DNA of 64,000 bases, taken from NCBI GenBank assembly GCA_023897205.1, contig JAHWDD010000001.1, forward strand, positions 6,882,001-6,946,000, given 5' to 3'. The translations under genes were made by a program, and so were the position numbers. This DNA is from Exophiala sp. HKRS030. Lineage: Eukaryota > Ascomycota > Eurotiomycetes > Chaetothyriales > Herpotrichiellaceae. The notes below the pieces were generated by a model, which was not told where the DNA came from, did no database searches, and saw nothing but the letters and a program-made list of their open reading frames with translations. Every line of letters begins with the position of its first letter. The stretch's first letter is position 1. Below are positions 52,690 to 63,707 of this stretch, piece after piece.

Positions 52690-55600
52690 TCAAGACACCA
52701 TCTCTCGCCTCGACTGGGCAGCAGCCTCCGAATCAGCTGCAACCTTCTGCATGAAGCGATCATACGCCTCACGCAATGCGCGGTCTTGACCATCGAGGAT
52801 GACTATCGCGCCAGTAACCACGGGGAGGTCGAAATACGCCTGACCAGAGCCATCCCTTACAAAGTCCTTGAGCCGCTGACCAGCAAGATCCTGCATGCCT
52901 TTGCGCGCACTGCCCGCTTTTCTCAGCCTGTCGACCGCGACTTTACGCTGGGCGTTCACGCTCTCTTCGATCTGCGGCGCCGTACCTGGTGCAAACCCGG
53001 CGGAGATGATGGTACTTGTGTTGCTCGAGACGTGTGGGACGAGGCCTGCCTTGCGTGAGCGCCAGCCGAAGAACATTGTGCGGTAGATGCTGCCCCAGAT
53101 TGTCATCGGTGCGACAGCGGCTAGCACCGATCCCAGGATTCGTGTGAATGCCGCGCTGCCTTCTGTCGAGCTGATGGCCGGGTCTGAAGCGCATTTCTCG
53201 GACATGGATAAGAACGTCGACACGTATGGCAGGTGGGCGAGGGATGCGTGCGCCGGGATTGGGTCTGGCCAGGGAGTTTTGGACAGAAATGTGGATAGTT
53301 CTAGTAACAGGTCATGTTCGATCGAGAGCATGATTGCCTGGCAGATCTGGTTTTGGCGTCAGTATTGGTTGGGCAAATTAGGGGAAAGGCATGGTACAGA
53401 CCTGTTCGTCGACGGGAAGCTTCTTCCGGTCTTCTTTCACTGTTATAACTATGTCTTGCTTGCTGTGCACATGTCTGAAAGCATATAGCTTGTCCGCCAC
53501 GAGCTGTGAGGCTTCGCCGCCGGATCGGAGCACGTTCCACATCATCTGCGTCCGAGCTGCGAATGGCAAGCTGGACACGATTGCAAACTTGTTGAAGTCG
53601 GGGATCTCAGAGTTCTTGATGTCGAAATCCTGCAGAGAGTAGCGGATCTTTGCAGACAGTGGCAGACCCTCATAGATGTTGACGCGGCCTATGGCTTCAG
53701 CCGAGCCTTGTTCCGCTTGGCCTTGAACAGTGAATCTTCGAAGGGGAAGTGCCCTCTTCATCTGTGCTGCGGATGATTGAGCGTTCTTGGCCAGGCTGGC
53801 CGCAGGGCTCGAGAAGAGCGCTTTCTGAGACGGATAGCTATGGCACGGCAGCTGGGGGTTGGGAGTCGGTGCGCCCTCCTCGCATAGTCTGACGTGCAAA
53901 GCCTTTGAGGTTGCTTCGCGAACTGAACATACATTACCGGCATCGAGTGTGGGATTGTAGTCCAGGAAGTCAAGCATCTTCGACCATTGTACAGCAGCCT
54001 CCTGGCTCTCATTTGGCCCTACCATCAGGAATGACGTGTTTGCTCGCGCAAGACTGCCAACCAGGTAAGGGTCCAGGAGGTCAAATACCTTGCGAGTCCC
54101 GGTATTGAAGAAGGGGAATGAATTGGTGAAGAGGATAATGCTTTTCCCAAGATAATCTGCAAGAACAGGCCGGCCAGTGGAAGGGCTCAACAAGTTCCCA
54201 GCGATAGATACGTTGAATATGTCGTACTCCAGTTTGAGGTAGTGTTGGATGAAGTTGATCACTTGATGGATCACCGGATTCATGGTGTATGCATTGACGA
54301 CGAGCAAGAATGTTGCATCTGGGTTGAACGCGTACGTGTCCGCGATCTGCATGCGGATACGGTGCCGAACGACCGTTCGGAGAAGAGGATGCTCATCGTG
54401 ATCGCGCTTCAGATCACTGTGGTGTTCGGGCTGCTGACTGGGTTCCGATAAGAGCAATTGAAGATCAAGGAATCCTTCTGAATAGGGCAGAGCTCTAGAC
54501 GACACTGTAAAGGTTTGAGAGATGGTTACTTCGAAGCCTGGCTCGAGCTCCTCGACGAAGTCGAAGACCTTTGTACGACCAGGTGACGTTGCGTCTGCGA
54601 AATCGAATACACCGCCTGGATCATTCAGCGCGGTGGCGGCTTTACGGGTGCCGGACAGGTCGACACCATAAGGCTTGGTGGAGATATTGCGCAACTGGTG
54701 AGGTCAGCGAGACATTTCGGTTCGTCTTGGCTACGAGTAACTTACCACCCACGAGAAAGTCACCGTGTCTCCTCTTTCGACGCAGTCCAGGTACTTTGGC
54801 GCATCCAATTCCACTGGATATCGGATGCTGATCTTGGTTGCGCCCGAGAAATCCGTCAACGTCCTACCGAGCCGTTCTGCAGTAGCAACAAGCTGTACCT
54901 CGTCCTGGGCATGCAGGAGTTGTCCAGGATTGCGAGCAGTTCTTTCTTGAGTAATGAAAGCTCTCAGGGTGCCGGGAACAGTCACAGTCTCGCCGGGCTT
55001 GATGTCTGTGGGAAGGAAAACAGGCTCAGAAGTAACAGGGTCGAGCCAATGAGTCCCATGGATGAGGACTTTAATCCTTTGGGTTTTGGGACTGGGCATT
55101 CCTCCAGTGTTCTCGACCTTGATATTGCGAACGCGTAGGTGCTCTCCTGGCTCATTTACTCCATCCTCATTTTCGTCGATGATATCAAAGCTCACAACCT
55201 TGAGACAGTATGCGGAAGGATAAGTTGCTTGAGTTCCATCGTTCCTAAGCACAGTAACTTGGCTTGAACCATTGGCACCAGCTATCCCGCCACTCAAATA
55301 GGTCGCAGGTCGATTTCCAGGTGGACCTTGAGGACCTGGAGCGCCGTGAGGCCTACTCCTGGTATAGGTTCTGTCGCCTTGTCGCTCAGTCCTACCGTGT
55401 TCAGTCCCTCGAAAATGTGATTGAAGCCGGACCAACTCACCACACTATTCCGTCGCCGCCATCACCTCCAACACCACCGTCGCCGGGCTCGCCGTGGGTA
55501 CCACTGGCACCGCCTTTACCGCCACGGATGTCCCAGAACAGCGGAAGCAAAAGATCCATATCGTCCTCTTTCACTTCGACAAAGACATTACCAGCTTTCC

Positions 55601-56193
55601 CTCCCTCGGCTCCGTTTGTACCATACCCTCCGCTGGCATTGTTTAGCGTGGATGTATCATCGAAGATGAGAAATACTACTCACTCTCCTCCTCTGGCGCC
55701 CATTCCACCGTGCTGGAAGTCATTATAAGCGGGTACTCAAGCGTGGAAACAAGTGGATCTACCTCTGCATCACGGTACTTGGTTGCATTCCGACCGCGAC
55801 GGCCCGCACCACCTTGTTGACCGTCTTCTCCTCTGCCTCCATCTCCACCATCTCCACCTTTGACGTTGAGGAGGAGAATTTGGTCATTTGTCACTTCCCA
55901 TCTTCCCTGCTCCTGCCCCTTCCTGCCGCGCACATTAACAACACCTGGCTGCGAGCCTGGTTCTAGGGTGACATGAATATCTTTGGCTGCCTCTCCTTGG
56001 GTCGCGGTACAGGAAGATCTGCCGTTTGCACCCGGACATCCTGCTGGTGCTAGTATCCTGTCAAAAAATGCGAACCTGTGATACGTCTGAGGAGATACTC
56101 ACCAACACCGTCACGTTCACCATAGTACTGAAAGCCTGATGCGCCTGGCTGGCCACTCGCGTCGATAACGATCTTTTCTCGAACTTGAGCCAT
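52690..56193 (-). CDS. large glycine-rich, collagen-like protein of unknown function
   Basis: Seven exons are inferred: 56193-56103, 56049-55763, 55712-55684, 55632-55441, 55391-54746, 54694-53402 and 53337-52690; frame is kept at every junction and the product has 1061 residues. The N-terminal 210 residues carry three Gly-X-Y-like tracts (LNVKGGDGGDGGRGEDGQQG, IRGGKGGASGTHGEPGDG, and GAPGPQGPPGNRPATYLSGG) around beta-rich segments. The middle (about 230-650) looks globular, with beta-sandwich-like stretches (ENTGGMPSPKTQRIKVL, PGETVTVPGTLRAF) and later alpha/beta parts (DATFLLVVNAYTMNPVIHQV, LGKSIILFTNSFPFFNTG). The C-terminal 200 residues include a hydrophobic segment (ILGSVLAAVAPMTIWGSIYR). 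There is no signal peptide (MAQVREKIVIDASGQPG). I do not recognise a named function. Gly-X-Y tracts are unusual in a fungal protein without a secretion signal. Confidence 0.75.
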
Positions 56194-56289
56194 TTCCCAG
56201 ACTGTAGTTGAAGGTTTGTTGAAGAGAGACGCATCAAGTGAGGGGACTGTCGAGCAGTTGTCCCTTAGATCAGAGACACACTCAAGACC

Positions 56290-56600
56290 TCATAATAGTC
56301 GTCGGAATGCTAGAAACCTCTCCAGGCCAAGCCCAATCTCTCTCTGAGTCAAAGTGAGCCATCGATTAAGCAAGCACTTTGAGGCTTTGACGACACACAT
56401 TTCCACTGTGCATGGCACTATCGATTGAGCGAAATCCAAATACGAGGTTCCTTGTAAAAAGGGGAGCACCCTAGAGATCCTCTTCTGTACCACCTCCCTT
56501 GGATAGGCGCCGGGGAGCCACAGCCTGATCCTGGCTTTGCGCGTTGCGATGTCGCGGGGGTCTAGTTTCTCGAAACACATGATCCGAAGTGCTTTGACTA
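56290..56600 (-). other. open stretch with some coding character
   Basis: On the minus strand, upstream of the glycine-rich gene, a frame of about 100 residues contains LVKALRIMCFEKLDPRDIAT and RKARIRLWLPGAYPREVV, ending with a stop at 56290. Its composition looks protein-like, but I find no start or upstream exon with clear splice signals, and it runs into the region opposite the next plus-strand gene. It may be a relic or part of an unrecognised gene. Confidence 0.2.
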
Positions 56601-56794
56601 GTGCTCGGAAGTGGAGATTGTCTATGATGGCTTGGCAACTGGACCAAAAAGGGGTGAGGCTGAACGACGACCATGGCTACTACACCGACAACGAGTGATC
56701 GAGGTAGGTCCTTGTCGTGTTTTTTTGGAGTTGTGTCTCGAAGAATCTGCATTCTCAAGCTTTTGTTGAACAAAACATCTCTTATCACCTCGAA

Positions 56795-57797
56795 ATGGCC
56801 ATCGGAAAGGCTTCCAAAGCGAGGCCAACCGCTTCCCCTTCACTTGCAAGCTCATCAACTGGCTATGTTTCGATACGTCCTCCCGATGAATCGCCTCAGG
56901 TTCGAATGCCTGTACCAGGGGACACAAAGGATACTCTGCCCTCTTACGACGAGCAAAACGAGAACGCAATTCCAGATCGCCTCGTGCTTCCATCCTCAGA
57001 CAATGATTTGGACTATTTCGGCGCGATGGCAGCAGGGCGTTCAGCATCGACACCACCATACTCAACGAGCCTGGTCCTGAATTTCTATCGCGCGACCCAA
57101 ACTCATCTGTCTCCAGTGGAGGAACGATTGTCGCTGGGTTCAACGTCTAGGACACCATTCTATGCGCTACGTGCTTCCTCGGGCTTGAACAGCGTCGATG
57201 AGTACAATAAACTGACATTGACTCGCCGTCAGCCGTCCAGTGGTATATGGGAGCATGCCTGCCATTCGGAAATATTTCCACGCCTCAAACTACTGGCGAA
57301 GGAAAATATGCGGATCTCGCGAATCCATCTCCCGAACGACCCTGATGTTTACGACATGATATGGAGTCATGAGCGGGAGATGTATATCATCACCAAGAAC
57401 TTTGTACCTCTGCTCACAGTGGAGCTGGAAGGCTGGGGTTCCCTTGATTCGAAGCCCTCGAAGGGATATCTCACTGTAAGTTGTGCTGGTCCGCGGTTTG
57501 AGTCGATGTAATTGTTGACTTACTGGACAGGTCATGCTCGTGGGAGAGTATTCCTTTGAGCGCCTTGCAACTCTGGATTTCAACAAATCACCAGCGCAGT
57601 TCTATTGCTCCACTTCAGTCGCGCACAGAATGCTGGATCTAATCGTGCTCTCTTTACTGAACGTTGCCACTATTCATTCGAGGAAGTTCAAGCTTCTGTC
57701 GCAGCAATTGGTTTCCATGGGTCTGGAGCATATGAACCTGACAACCACCACTATTGTGTACGCTCGACAAAGAGCAAATATCGTAGTGATTGTGTGA
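56795..57797 (+). CDS. hypothetical protein, two exons
   Basis: ATG at 56795, exons 56795-57479ish and 57531-57797: the first ends at LDSKPSKGYLT before GTAAGT (donor 57477) and the second starts after CTGGACAG with VMLVGEYSFERLATLDFNK. The N-terminal 60 residues are Ser/Pro-rich and probably disordered. The rest is a mixed alpha/beta protein of about 310 residues in total, with motifs such as ISRIHLPNDPDVYDMIWSHE and IITKNFVPLLTVELEGW, and a helical C-terminus (MLDLIVLSLLNVATIHSRKF). It resembles uncharacterised fungal proteins; I do not recognise a named family. The 3' end is the weakest part, since a second frame is also open there. Confidence 0.55.
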
Positions 57798-58914
57798 AAG
57801 TGTTGGTAAGGCTGAAATTACACCGCAGAAAGCCTTGAGAGAGGCTTGCATTAGTTGGTTTTTTAGCGTGGTTCTGACCCCTGACTCTCATTGTTGTACT
57901 TGCCTACCCAGTCAGCCTGATGGCATCTTGAACAAACACAGGGGATGTCGTACAGTGTCTTGCTTTTTGTGCAAACACAAGGCAGCTATTATCAGCGACA
58001 TCCGACTGATTGGAATGCATCGGACGCCGCGTGCAACCTCTAAGGGGTTCGCATACCCTAATGCCCCAAAACAGTCTGAAGGCCCTTTCTATTCAGCGAG
58101 TTTGGGATAATGAGTTTAAAGTGAAGTCGACTATTTCCACATCGAACACCCCAATTTGTTGGCGCTGCTTCATCTTGCGTATAACATACCCCACGAACAT
58201 GCACCTGTTCATATCAAGCTCCGTAGATTCGAAATAAGACTTCGTATGCACTCTGGGTATGGGTGGCGGATCAGGCTGTTCGGGGGAGAGTCCATCCAGA
58301 GCCTCACGCTAGAGGATTAGCCGAAGCGAAAGCCTGATCTAGGCCAGATCCAAAATTATCAGCTCGTGTCTCGCAAGCCGCACAGCCTGATACTCCTGGT
58401 CTGGTAGCATCAAAGTCTGCCAATCTTTCCCCAGTATTGATCATGGTGGCAGATTCAGGACGCGAGCATTACGAGCTCTAATTTTACCGCAAGGCATAGT
58501 GGGAGAACCACATAGGGGTTGACCATGTGCCACGAGGGAGGGACAGTATCTTCCACCAGCCCCATTGCTGGAAAGTTGAGCCCCTGCTTTCGATTCGGTA
58601 TTGGTGCCCTTATATCTCCCTGTCGTCTCTCTCCTTTCGTATGGTGTTCTCTGACAAAAGAAAAACGTCAACGAATTTCTCTACCTCCTCGGATCTTGGC
58701 ACATTCCTTCAGTTCAAGAAATCTTATAGCAACGGCGCGACAAATACAGCACGACACAATTGCAGCGAGACGTTCCAAATCCAATCGACGGCTACACCCA
58801 GCCGCAAGACCTTTTAGGACTCTATTGAGTCTATAGCAACCGATTTCGAAAAGCATTCCATCCTGCCAACGTCCTTCAAAGACTTGCGACACCTCCATAT
58901 CAATCAAATCCAGA
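57798..58914. other. intergenic, nothing seen
   Basis: About 1.1 kb upstream of the small cysteine-rich gene. Open frames are short and unsupported. Confidence 0.4.
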
Positions 58915-59160
58915 ATGTCTCAATACGTGGATCCATATGAGGTGCCCAAGAGCAATCCGCCAGCATATTCGAATGACACGCAACAAATGGCGATGCAGTC
59001 CAATGTGGTCGTGGTGCAGGAGCAGACAATCGATGTCACAGTGATCAAAACGGGGCCGAATGTGGTTGCGTATGAAACCACGACGAGCAGCAGCAGTGAT
59101 TTCAGTCTTGGTTGTTGTTGCGGGTTATGTACGGCTTGCATATGTTGTGTGGTAATGTGA
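58915..59160 (+). CDS. small protein with a C-terminal cysteine-rich hydrophobic tail (CYSTM-like)
   Basis: ATG 58915 opens an 81-residue protein. The N-terminal half is polar and Pro/Asn/Gln-rich (VDPYEVPKSNPPAYSNDTQQ), the middle is a beta-like stretch (NVVVVQEQTIDVTVI), and the last 20 residues, FSLGCCCGLCTACICCVVM, hold seven Cys in a short hydrophobic tail. That design matches CYSTM-type tail-anchored proteins, in which the Cys-rich module associates with membranes and is linked to stress tolerance. It lacks a signal peptide. Palmitoylation of the Cys cluster is possible (inference). It is flanked by long gaps, so context gives no function. Confidence 0.65.
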   Translation: MSQYVDPYEVPKSNPPAYSNDTQQMAMQSNVVVVQEQTIDVTVIKTGPNVVAYETTTSSSSDFSLGCCCGLCTACICCVVM

Positions 59161-60595
59161 ATTTCGTGGCTATAGGCCCTGTGTACATATATTGTTCCCG
59201 GCGTTGACGGCGTTGACGAAGGTTGGGGATCGCTGGGCAAGGAGATAATGGCATTCTTCCAAATAAATGGTTACCTCACCGATGGCATGTTTAGTTTCTG
59301 ACTGTATGATATTCATGCTAGTATATCTTCTTGAACGAGGCTCAGGTTCTGCAATCCTGGGTAGTGAATCAAGTCTCGTCGACAGCACCGGCTGAGGACG
59401 TGTCATTGCCATGCTGTCGCTGTACATCTGATCGTGATGAGCTATTTAGATCGATTCCTCGTTTTTGAGGCGTCTTTAGGCTTCATCGTCCGAGGTCCCA
59501 CTGCCAGAACCTGTCTGCCAAATCGCCACGGAAAAGTGGGGTTTTGGCCAAACTGACACTCGTTCGAATGCACCTATAGTGTATTCCTGCCGCCTGGGAC
59601 AATTTGAATCGAGTTTATAGGCTTATGTAGGTGGTTGACGAGATCCCCTCGATGGTCCAGAACATATGCGTCTTCCCGTCGTAGGGCGATCAACAAAATC
59701 CAGTCTGCTGCAATGCAAGTCTCAACCAGGCCAATGGGGGCACATGCCATACAAGGATAAATAGAATAACTCGGTCCACATTCTTGAACAATTGAGAAGC
59801 AGGACACGGCGTGGGCTTAAGTCTCACAAGCCTCCCTGCCCAGGTCTAGCCCGATGCCGGGCTATTGAGATCACGTTAGAATCAAAAACGTTGTCCAGAG
59901 CTCACGATCACTTGTTCTGACGGATATCAAGCATTTGAATCGCGGAGATGAGGATGCCGACCCTGGGCTCGTCGTTGACGATGTCGAAGGATCTCAACCC
60001 ATCTACGGCTCGTGCAGATCAGGTGTTAGAACAGGGTACTGTCCCGGACACCGGTCCGGGGTGCAGGAAATTCGAGCTTGTTGTGGAAAAGGCAGAACCC
60101 CAATACACAGAAGCAAGCGGGATAACAGGAAACTGTACAAAGTAGGCGATGTAGTTGGAGTCCGATCAATCCTTTCCTACCAAATCACGTGCTCATCTCA
60201 ATTGTGTCCATCACTGAGAAGTCATGACTTCGGAGAAGTGCGAACATCAAAGGGATAACTCCGCCTGACAATTGTTCCCTCGTCATTGGGCGTGAAGCGC
60301 CGGTACGGTATGCCCTTTTGTGTTCATATCTGCTGAACGGGAACATATGAGGGCATACTAGAGGTAGATTGAAGCAGATATCCTCTCCTACCAACACTAC
60401 GGTCTCTTTCCAAGTCGAGTGGTGGATAGCCCGACGACATACTGAATTGGCTACCGTTGACGCACATCAGAGCGGCTAAAGGACTGGTTCACAACTCAAG
60501 CGAAAGATCTACCACGGGCTAAAGCGTTGAGACTTGTCACATTCTCCTAGATCTCGCAGAGATATATCCCCATCCAAGAGCCATAACTCTCCACC
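59161..60595. other. intergenic with one inverted repeat
   Basis: About 1.4 kb without a supported gene. The only structure noted is the inverted repeat listed separately. Confidence 0.4.
60308..60358. repeat. imperfect inverted repeat
   Basis: The arms GTATGCCC (60308-60315) and GGGCATAC (60351-60358) are perfect. After five mismatched bases, TGTTC pairs with GAACA further in. This could form a hairpin or mark a dimeric protein site. Nothing else identifies a mobile element. Confidence 0.4.
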
Positions 60596-62024
60596 ATGAA
60601 GAACCCAGCGCTATACGAGAAGCCAACGTTTCGCTGGACATGGCGGTCACTTGACGACTTCAAGTCGGCCACGACCTTCACCAAGGCCAACTATTTGAAT
60701 TTCATCTTATTGATTGTATTTGTCGTCATGGCGATACAACAGGTGCGCTCGAAGCAGAATGCGGCCAAGAAGGCCGGGTATGAGAAGCGATATATTCGGG
60801 CACCAGAGTTTCCCGAAGTTGAAGAGCAGCCAGACTTCAAGCTCGACACGACCGAGCCGTTGAAGTTGCGGCCGTTTAAGCCAAAGTTTCATTTGACCAT
60901 GGGTGAGTTTGAGAATCCTGATTCTGGACCCCTTTGATGCTTCGTGGGTGGAAGGGGACTGCTTGGTGGAAAGAGGGGGCTCATTATCAGTTTCCTGTTT
61001 ACATCACATCCCCATCTACGCAGACATCTATCAAGCCAAAGAACGAGAACACTGACCCTTACCTACCTACCCGCTAGCTCTTGAAAACCTGAACCCATCA
61101 GACCTGATCCTCATGGACAAGAATTACGCATCACGACTAAAGTACCGACAAAAGATCATCTCGAGCGAAGGCAAACACGCGGTCGCCGTGCACGACGACC
61201 TCACAATCCGCCCCGCCGTCGTCGAACTGTACCAATACCTGTTCGGCACATACCTCCCACTGCGCTTCCCATCAGTCTTCAAACTGCACGAGACCGACTA
61301 CGAGTCCGGCAAGACATTCATGCTGGAAAACCTCGTGACCAAAGCGATTTTCCCGGCCACGGTGACCCCACAGACCACCACAGTCCGACTGCTCGAAACG
61401 CTTGGCCGCACGCTCGACGAGGATTTCCTCTTCCTACACCCCGAAGACACCGACGCAGACTCCAAAGACACGAAATACGTCCTACAAGCGTACGTGTGCG
61501 TGTGTCCGAGCGGCTGGGATCCAGTGGAGAAACTTGGTCTTCGGCTGGCGTCGATCCACACGCCGGTGCCGAAATATAGCGAGAAGCTCGAGGCGTCGAT
61601 GGACAGGTATTTCGCTTCCTTGCCCGTGGGCAAGTATGTGCAGCGCAAGAACTGGAGCATCACGACCTCTCCCGAGTTGTTCGCCATCGGTAAGGATTCG
61701 AACCATGCCAAGCAGGGCGATAAGCTGGTGCAGATGAGGGATGAGGATCTGGATCCCGGTGCGACGGTGTTGAGGTGTGAGAGGCAGACGTTGCATCGGT
61801 TGCCGAAGTCGAAAAGTGTGGTGTTTGCGTTCAAGACTTATACGTATCCCATTAGCGAGATTCGAGCTGAGGGAAATGGTGAAGATTTGGCCGTTGCGGT
61901 AGATGGTTTGAAGGATGGATCCGTCCAGGCAATGCATTGGTATAAGAGAGGGGCTGAATGGGGCGAGGCTGTCAAGAGCTACTTGAGGAGCCCTGTCGCT
62001 GAGGAAGTTAAAGTATCAGGTTGA
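60596..62024 (+). CDS. membrane-anchored DUF3445 / haem-dependent oxidative N-demethylase-like protein
   Basis: Two exons, 60596-60902 and 61078-62024 (donor GTGAGT, acceptor CCGCTAG), encode 417 residues. The N-terminal region has one membrane helix (YLNFILLIVFVVMAIQQV, ~38-55). The DUF3445 domain (PF11927 type) starts at KPKFHLTMALENLNPSDLIL, where splicing restores the conserved FHxTM pattern, and continues with MDKNYASRLKYRQKII, CVCPSGWDPVEKLG, SIHTPVPKYSEKLEASMD, KNWSI, and LRCERQTLHRLPKSKSVVFA. Bacterial relatives form the alpha subunit of HODM, a haem enzyme that demethylates secondary amines. Whether the fungal protein binds haem, or what it demethylates, is unknown. The membrane anchor suggests an ER or other endomembrane location. 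Confidence 0.82.
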
Positions 62025-62256
62025 GCTGGTGTGGTTGTGAGAGCGACGCAGCATTACCATGTTATGACTCTCAAGATCTGGAAGTACAATTTCTTGTTTT
62101 ACGTGGACAACTGTACCGATTTGCATATACATCATGAGATTTCCGCTTTGAAACAATCTAGTGCAACTTTTCCGTGGAAAATTATATCAAACAGCCCCTA
62201 GCGGCGGTCTTGCACTAGCTTCCTGCTTGGTGCTTCCACTTCTCTCGCATGCTCTC

Positions 62257-63333
62257 CTATCGTAATCTCTCCACGACCTTGATAAGATCGCCTGTTACGC
62301 CTGCTGCCGTAACGTCACCGCCTGCTCCAGATCCCTGGATCACCAGTGGGCTCTTTGCATATCTTTCTGTGTAAAAGACAATCAGGTTGTCACTGCCTGT
62401 GAGACTGGCAATTGGAGTGCCTTTCTCGACAAACTCGAGTCCCACTTTGACATCACCCTTTAGTACATCCACGCTACCGACGTATCGGACAACCTTGCCT
62501 TGCTTGACAGCGTCGTCTTTGTATTTCTCCATCTCAACATCGAATTCTGGTAGACGTTGCAGAAACTCGTCACTGGAGCTTGCGCTCTCCAGAGCCTTGG
62601 GAATAAGGCTTTGCACGGGGAATGTTTCCGGTCCCTCGACCTTCAAACCGGCTAGCCGTGCTAGAATGGTCAACTTTCGCGCAACGTCCAGGCCATTCAG
62701 ATCATCCCGTGGGTCGGGCTCTGTGAATCCAGCTTCTTTGGCTTGTGCCACAATCTCACTCCATTTGGCTTTTCCTGACCCGTCTGCTGGGGCAAAACTG
62801 TTGAACAAGAATGACATGGTACCTGAGAAAACACCTGTAATCTTGGTAACCTTGTCGCCTGTTGCGACAAGGTCCTTCAGAGTAGAGATCACGGGTAGCC
62901 CAGCACCGACACTCGACTCGTGGTAGACCAGTGCTTTACCGTCTGACTGCTCTACGGCCGAGAAGATATCATTCCAAAGCTGTAGGTTACCTGAAAAGGC
63001 CTTCTTGTTGGGTGTCACAACACTAATGCCGCTGCGGAGGAATGAGGGATAGGCATTTGCAATGTCCTGATTGGAGGTGTTGTCCACGACAATGGCTTTG
63101 CCTGGTGCGGAGGAGAGATATTTTGTCAGGTCGGCGATGGAGAGGAGATTGGCTGAGGATGATTGCAGGTCAGAAACAGAGACAGGGCTATAGTTCTGGT
63201 TGTAGAGTTGTTTCGTGGATCGCGAGAGAAAGACTAGTGTTGGGCGTAGCGATGAAGGAAGGCCGGCGAGCTGAGAAAGGAAGGCACTACCCACGCCGCC
63301 GACACCAATGACGGCCAGGTAGAGGTTCGACAT
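62257..63333 (-). CDS. HOM6: homoserine dehydrogenase
   Basis: This enzyme reduces aspartate semialdehyde to homoserine with NAD(P)H, the branch-point step to threonine and methionine. ATG at 63333 (MSNLYLAVIGVGGVGSAFLS, Rossmann motif GxGGVG at residues 10-15) gives 358 residues, the size of the yeast enzyme; the frame is open further upstream but that part has no family features. Other marks are ISVVTPNKKAFSG, HESSVGAGLPVISTLKDL, GVFSGTMSFLFNSF, and the catalytic region DPRDDLNGLDVARKLTIL with the Asp and Lys of the active site. The C-terminus closes with GSGAGGDVTAAGV. It is a monofunctional dehydrogenase without an aspartokinase part. No intron is seen. Identification is firm. Confidence 0.94.
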   Translation of the reverse strand: MSNLYLAVIGVGGVGSAFLSQLAGLPSSLRPTLVFLSRSTKQLYNQNYSPVSVSDLQSSSANLLSIADLTKYLSSAPGKAIVVDNTSNQDIANAYPSFLRSGISVVTPNKKAFSGNLQLWNDIFSAVEQSDGKALVYHESSVGAGLPVISTLKDLVATGDKVTKITGVFSGTMSFLFNSFAPADGSGKAKWSEIVAQAKEAGFTEPDPRDDLNGLDVARKLTILARLAGLKVEGPETFPVQSLIPKALESASSSDEFLQRLPEFDVEMEKYKDDAVKQGKVVRYVGSVDVLKGDVKVGLEFVEKGTPIASLTGSDNLIVFYTERYAKSPLVIQGSGAGGDVTAAGVTGDLIKVVERLR

Positions 63334-63707
63334 GGGAGGTCTGGGTGGAGGTGATGCTGGCGTAGAAGAAAGTGAGGAATGCGGCAAGAAGAGTGCGATC
63401 CAAGAGCAAATAAGTTTCGACTTTTGAAATCCAAATGTGCAGCCGCGGGGTAAAGTGGTGTGGAAGGTGCGATTGACATCGCCATTTGCGGCATATGCAG
63501 GAACGGCAGGCGGCAGGGGGCGGGGAAGCGAAATTCGCCTCCAATTCAGCCTCGCCATCGCAGCCTTGCAACTCTACAAAGTACCTGGGTAATCAACATG
63601 TGCAACACTTACCTTTCTTGCCAACCCCTTGATTTTACAGAGCGATAATGTTCTTGCCAGATCTGCGTGACTGCGTCAACAGCACCCATAATTGTGATGG
63701 TAGAGAC
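63334..63707. other. intergenic, nothing seen
   Basis: This short gap lies between the homoserine dehydrogenase start and the end of the partial gene at the window edge. Confidence 0.4.
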
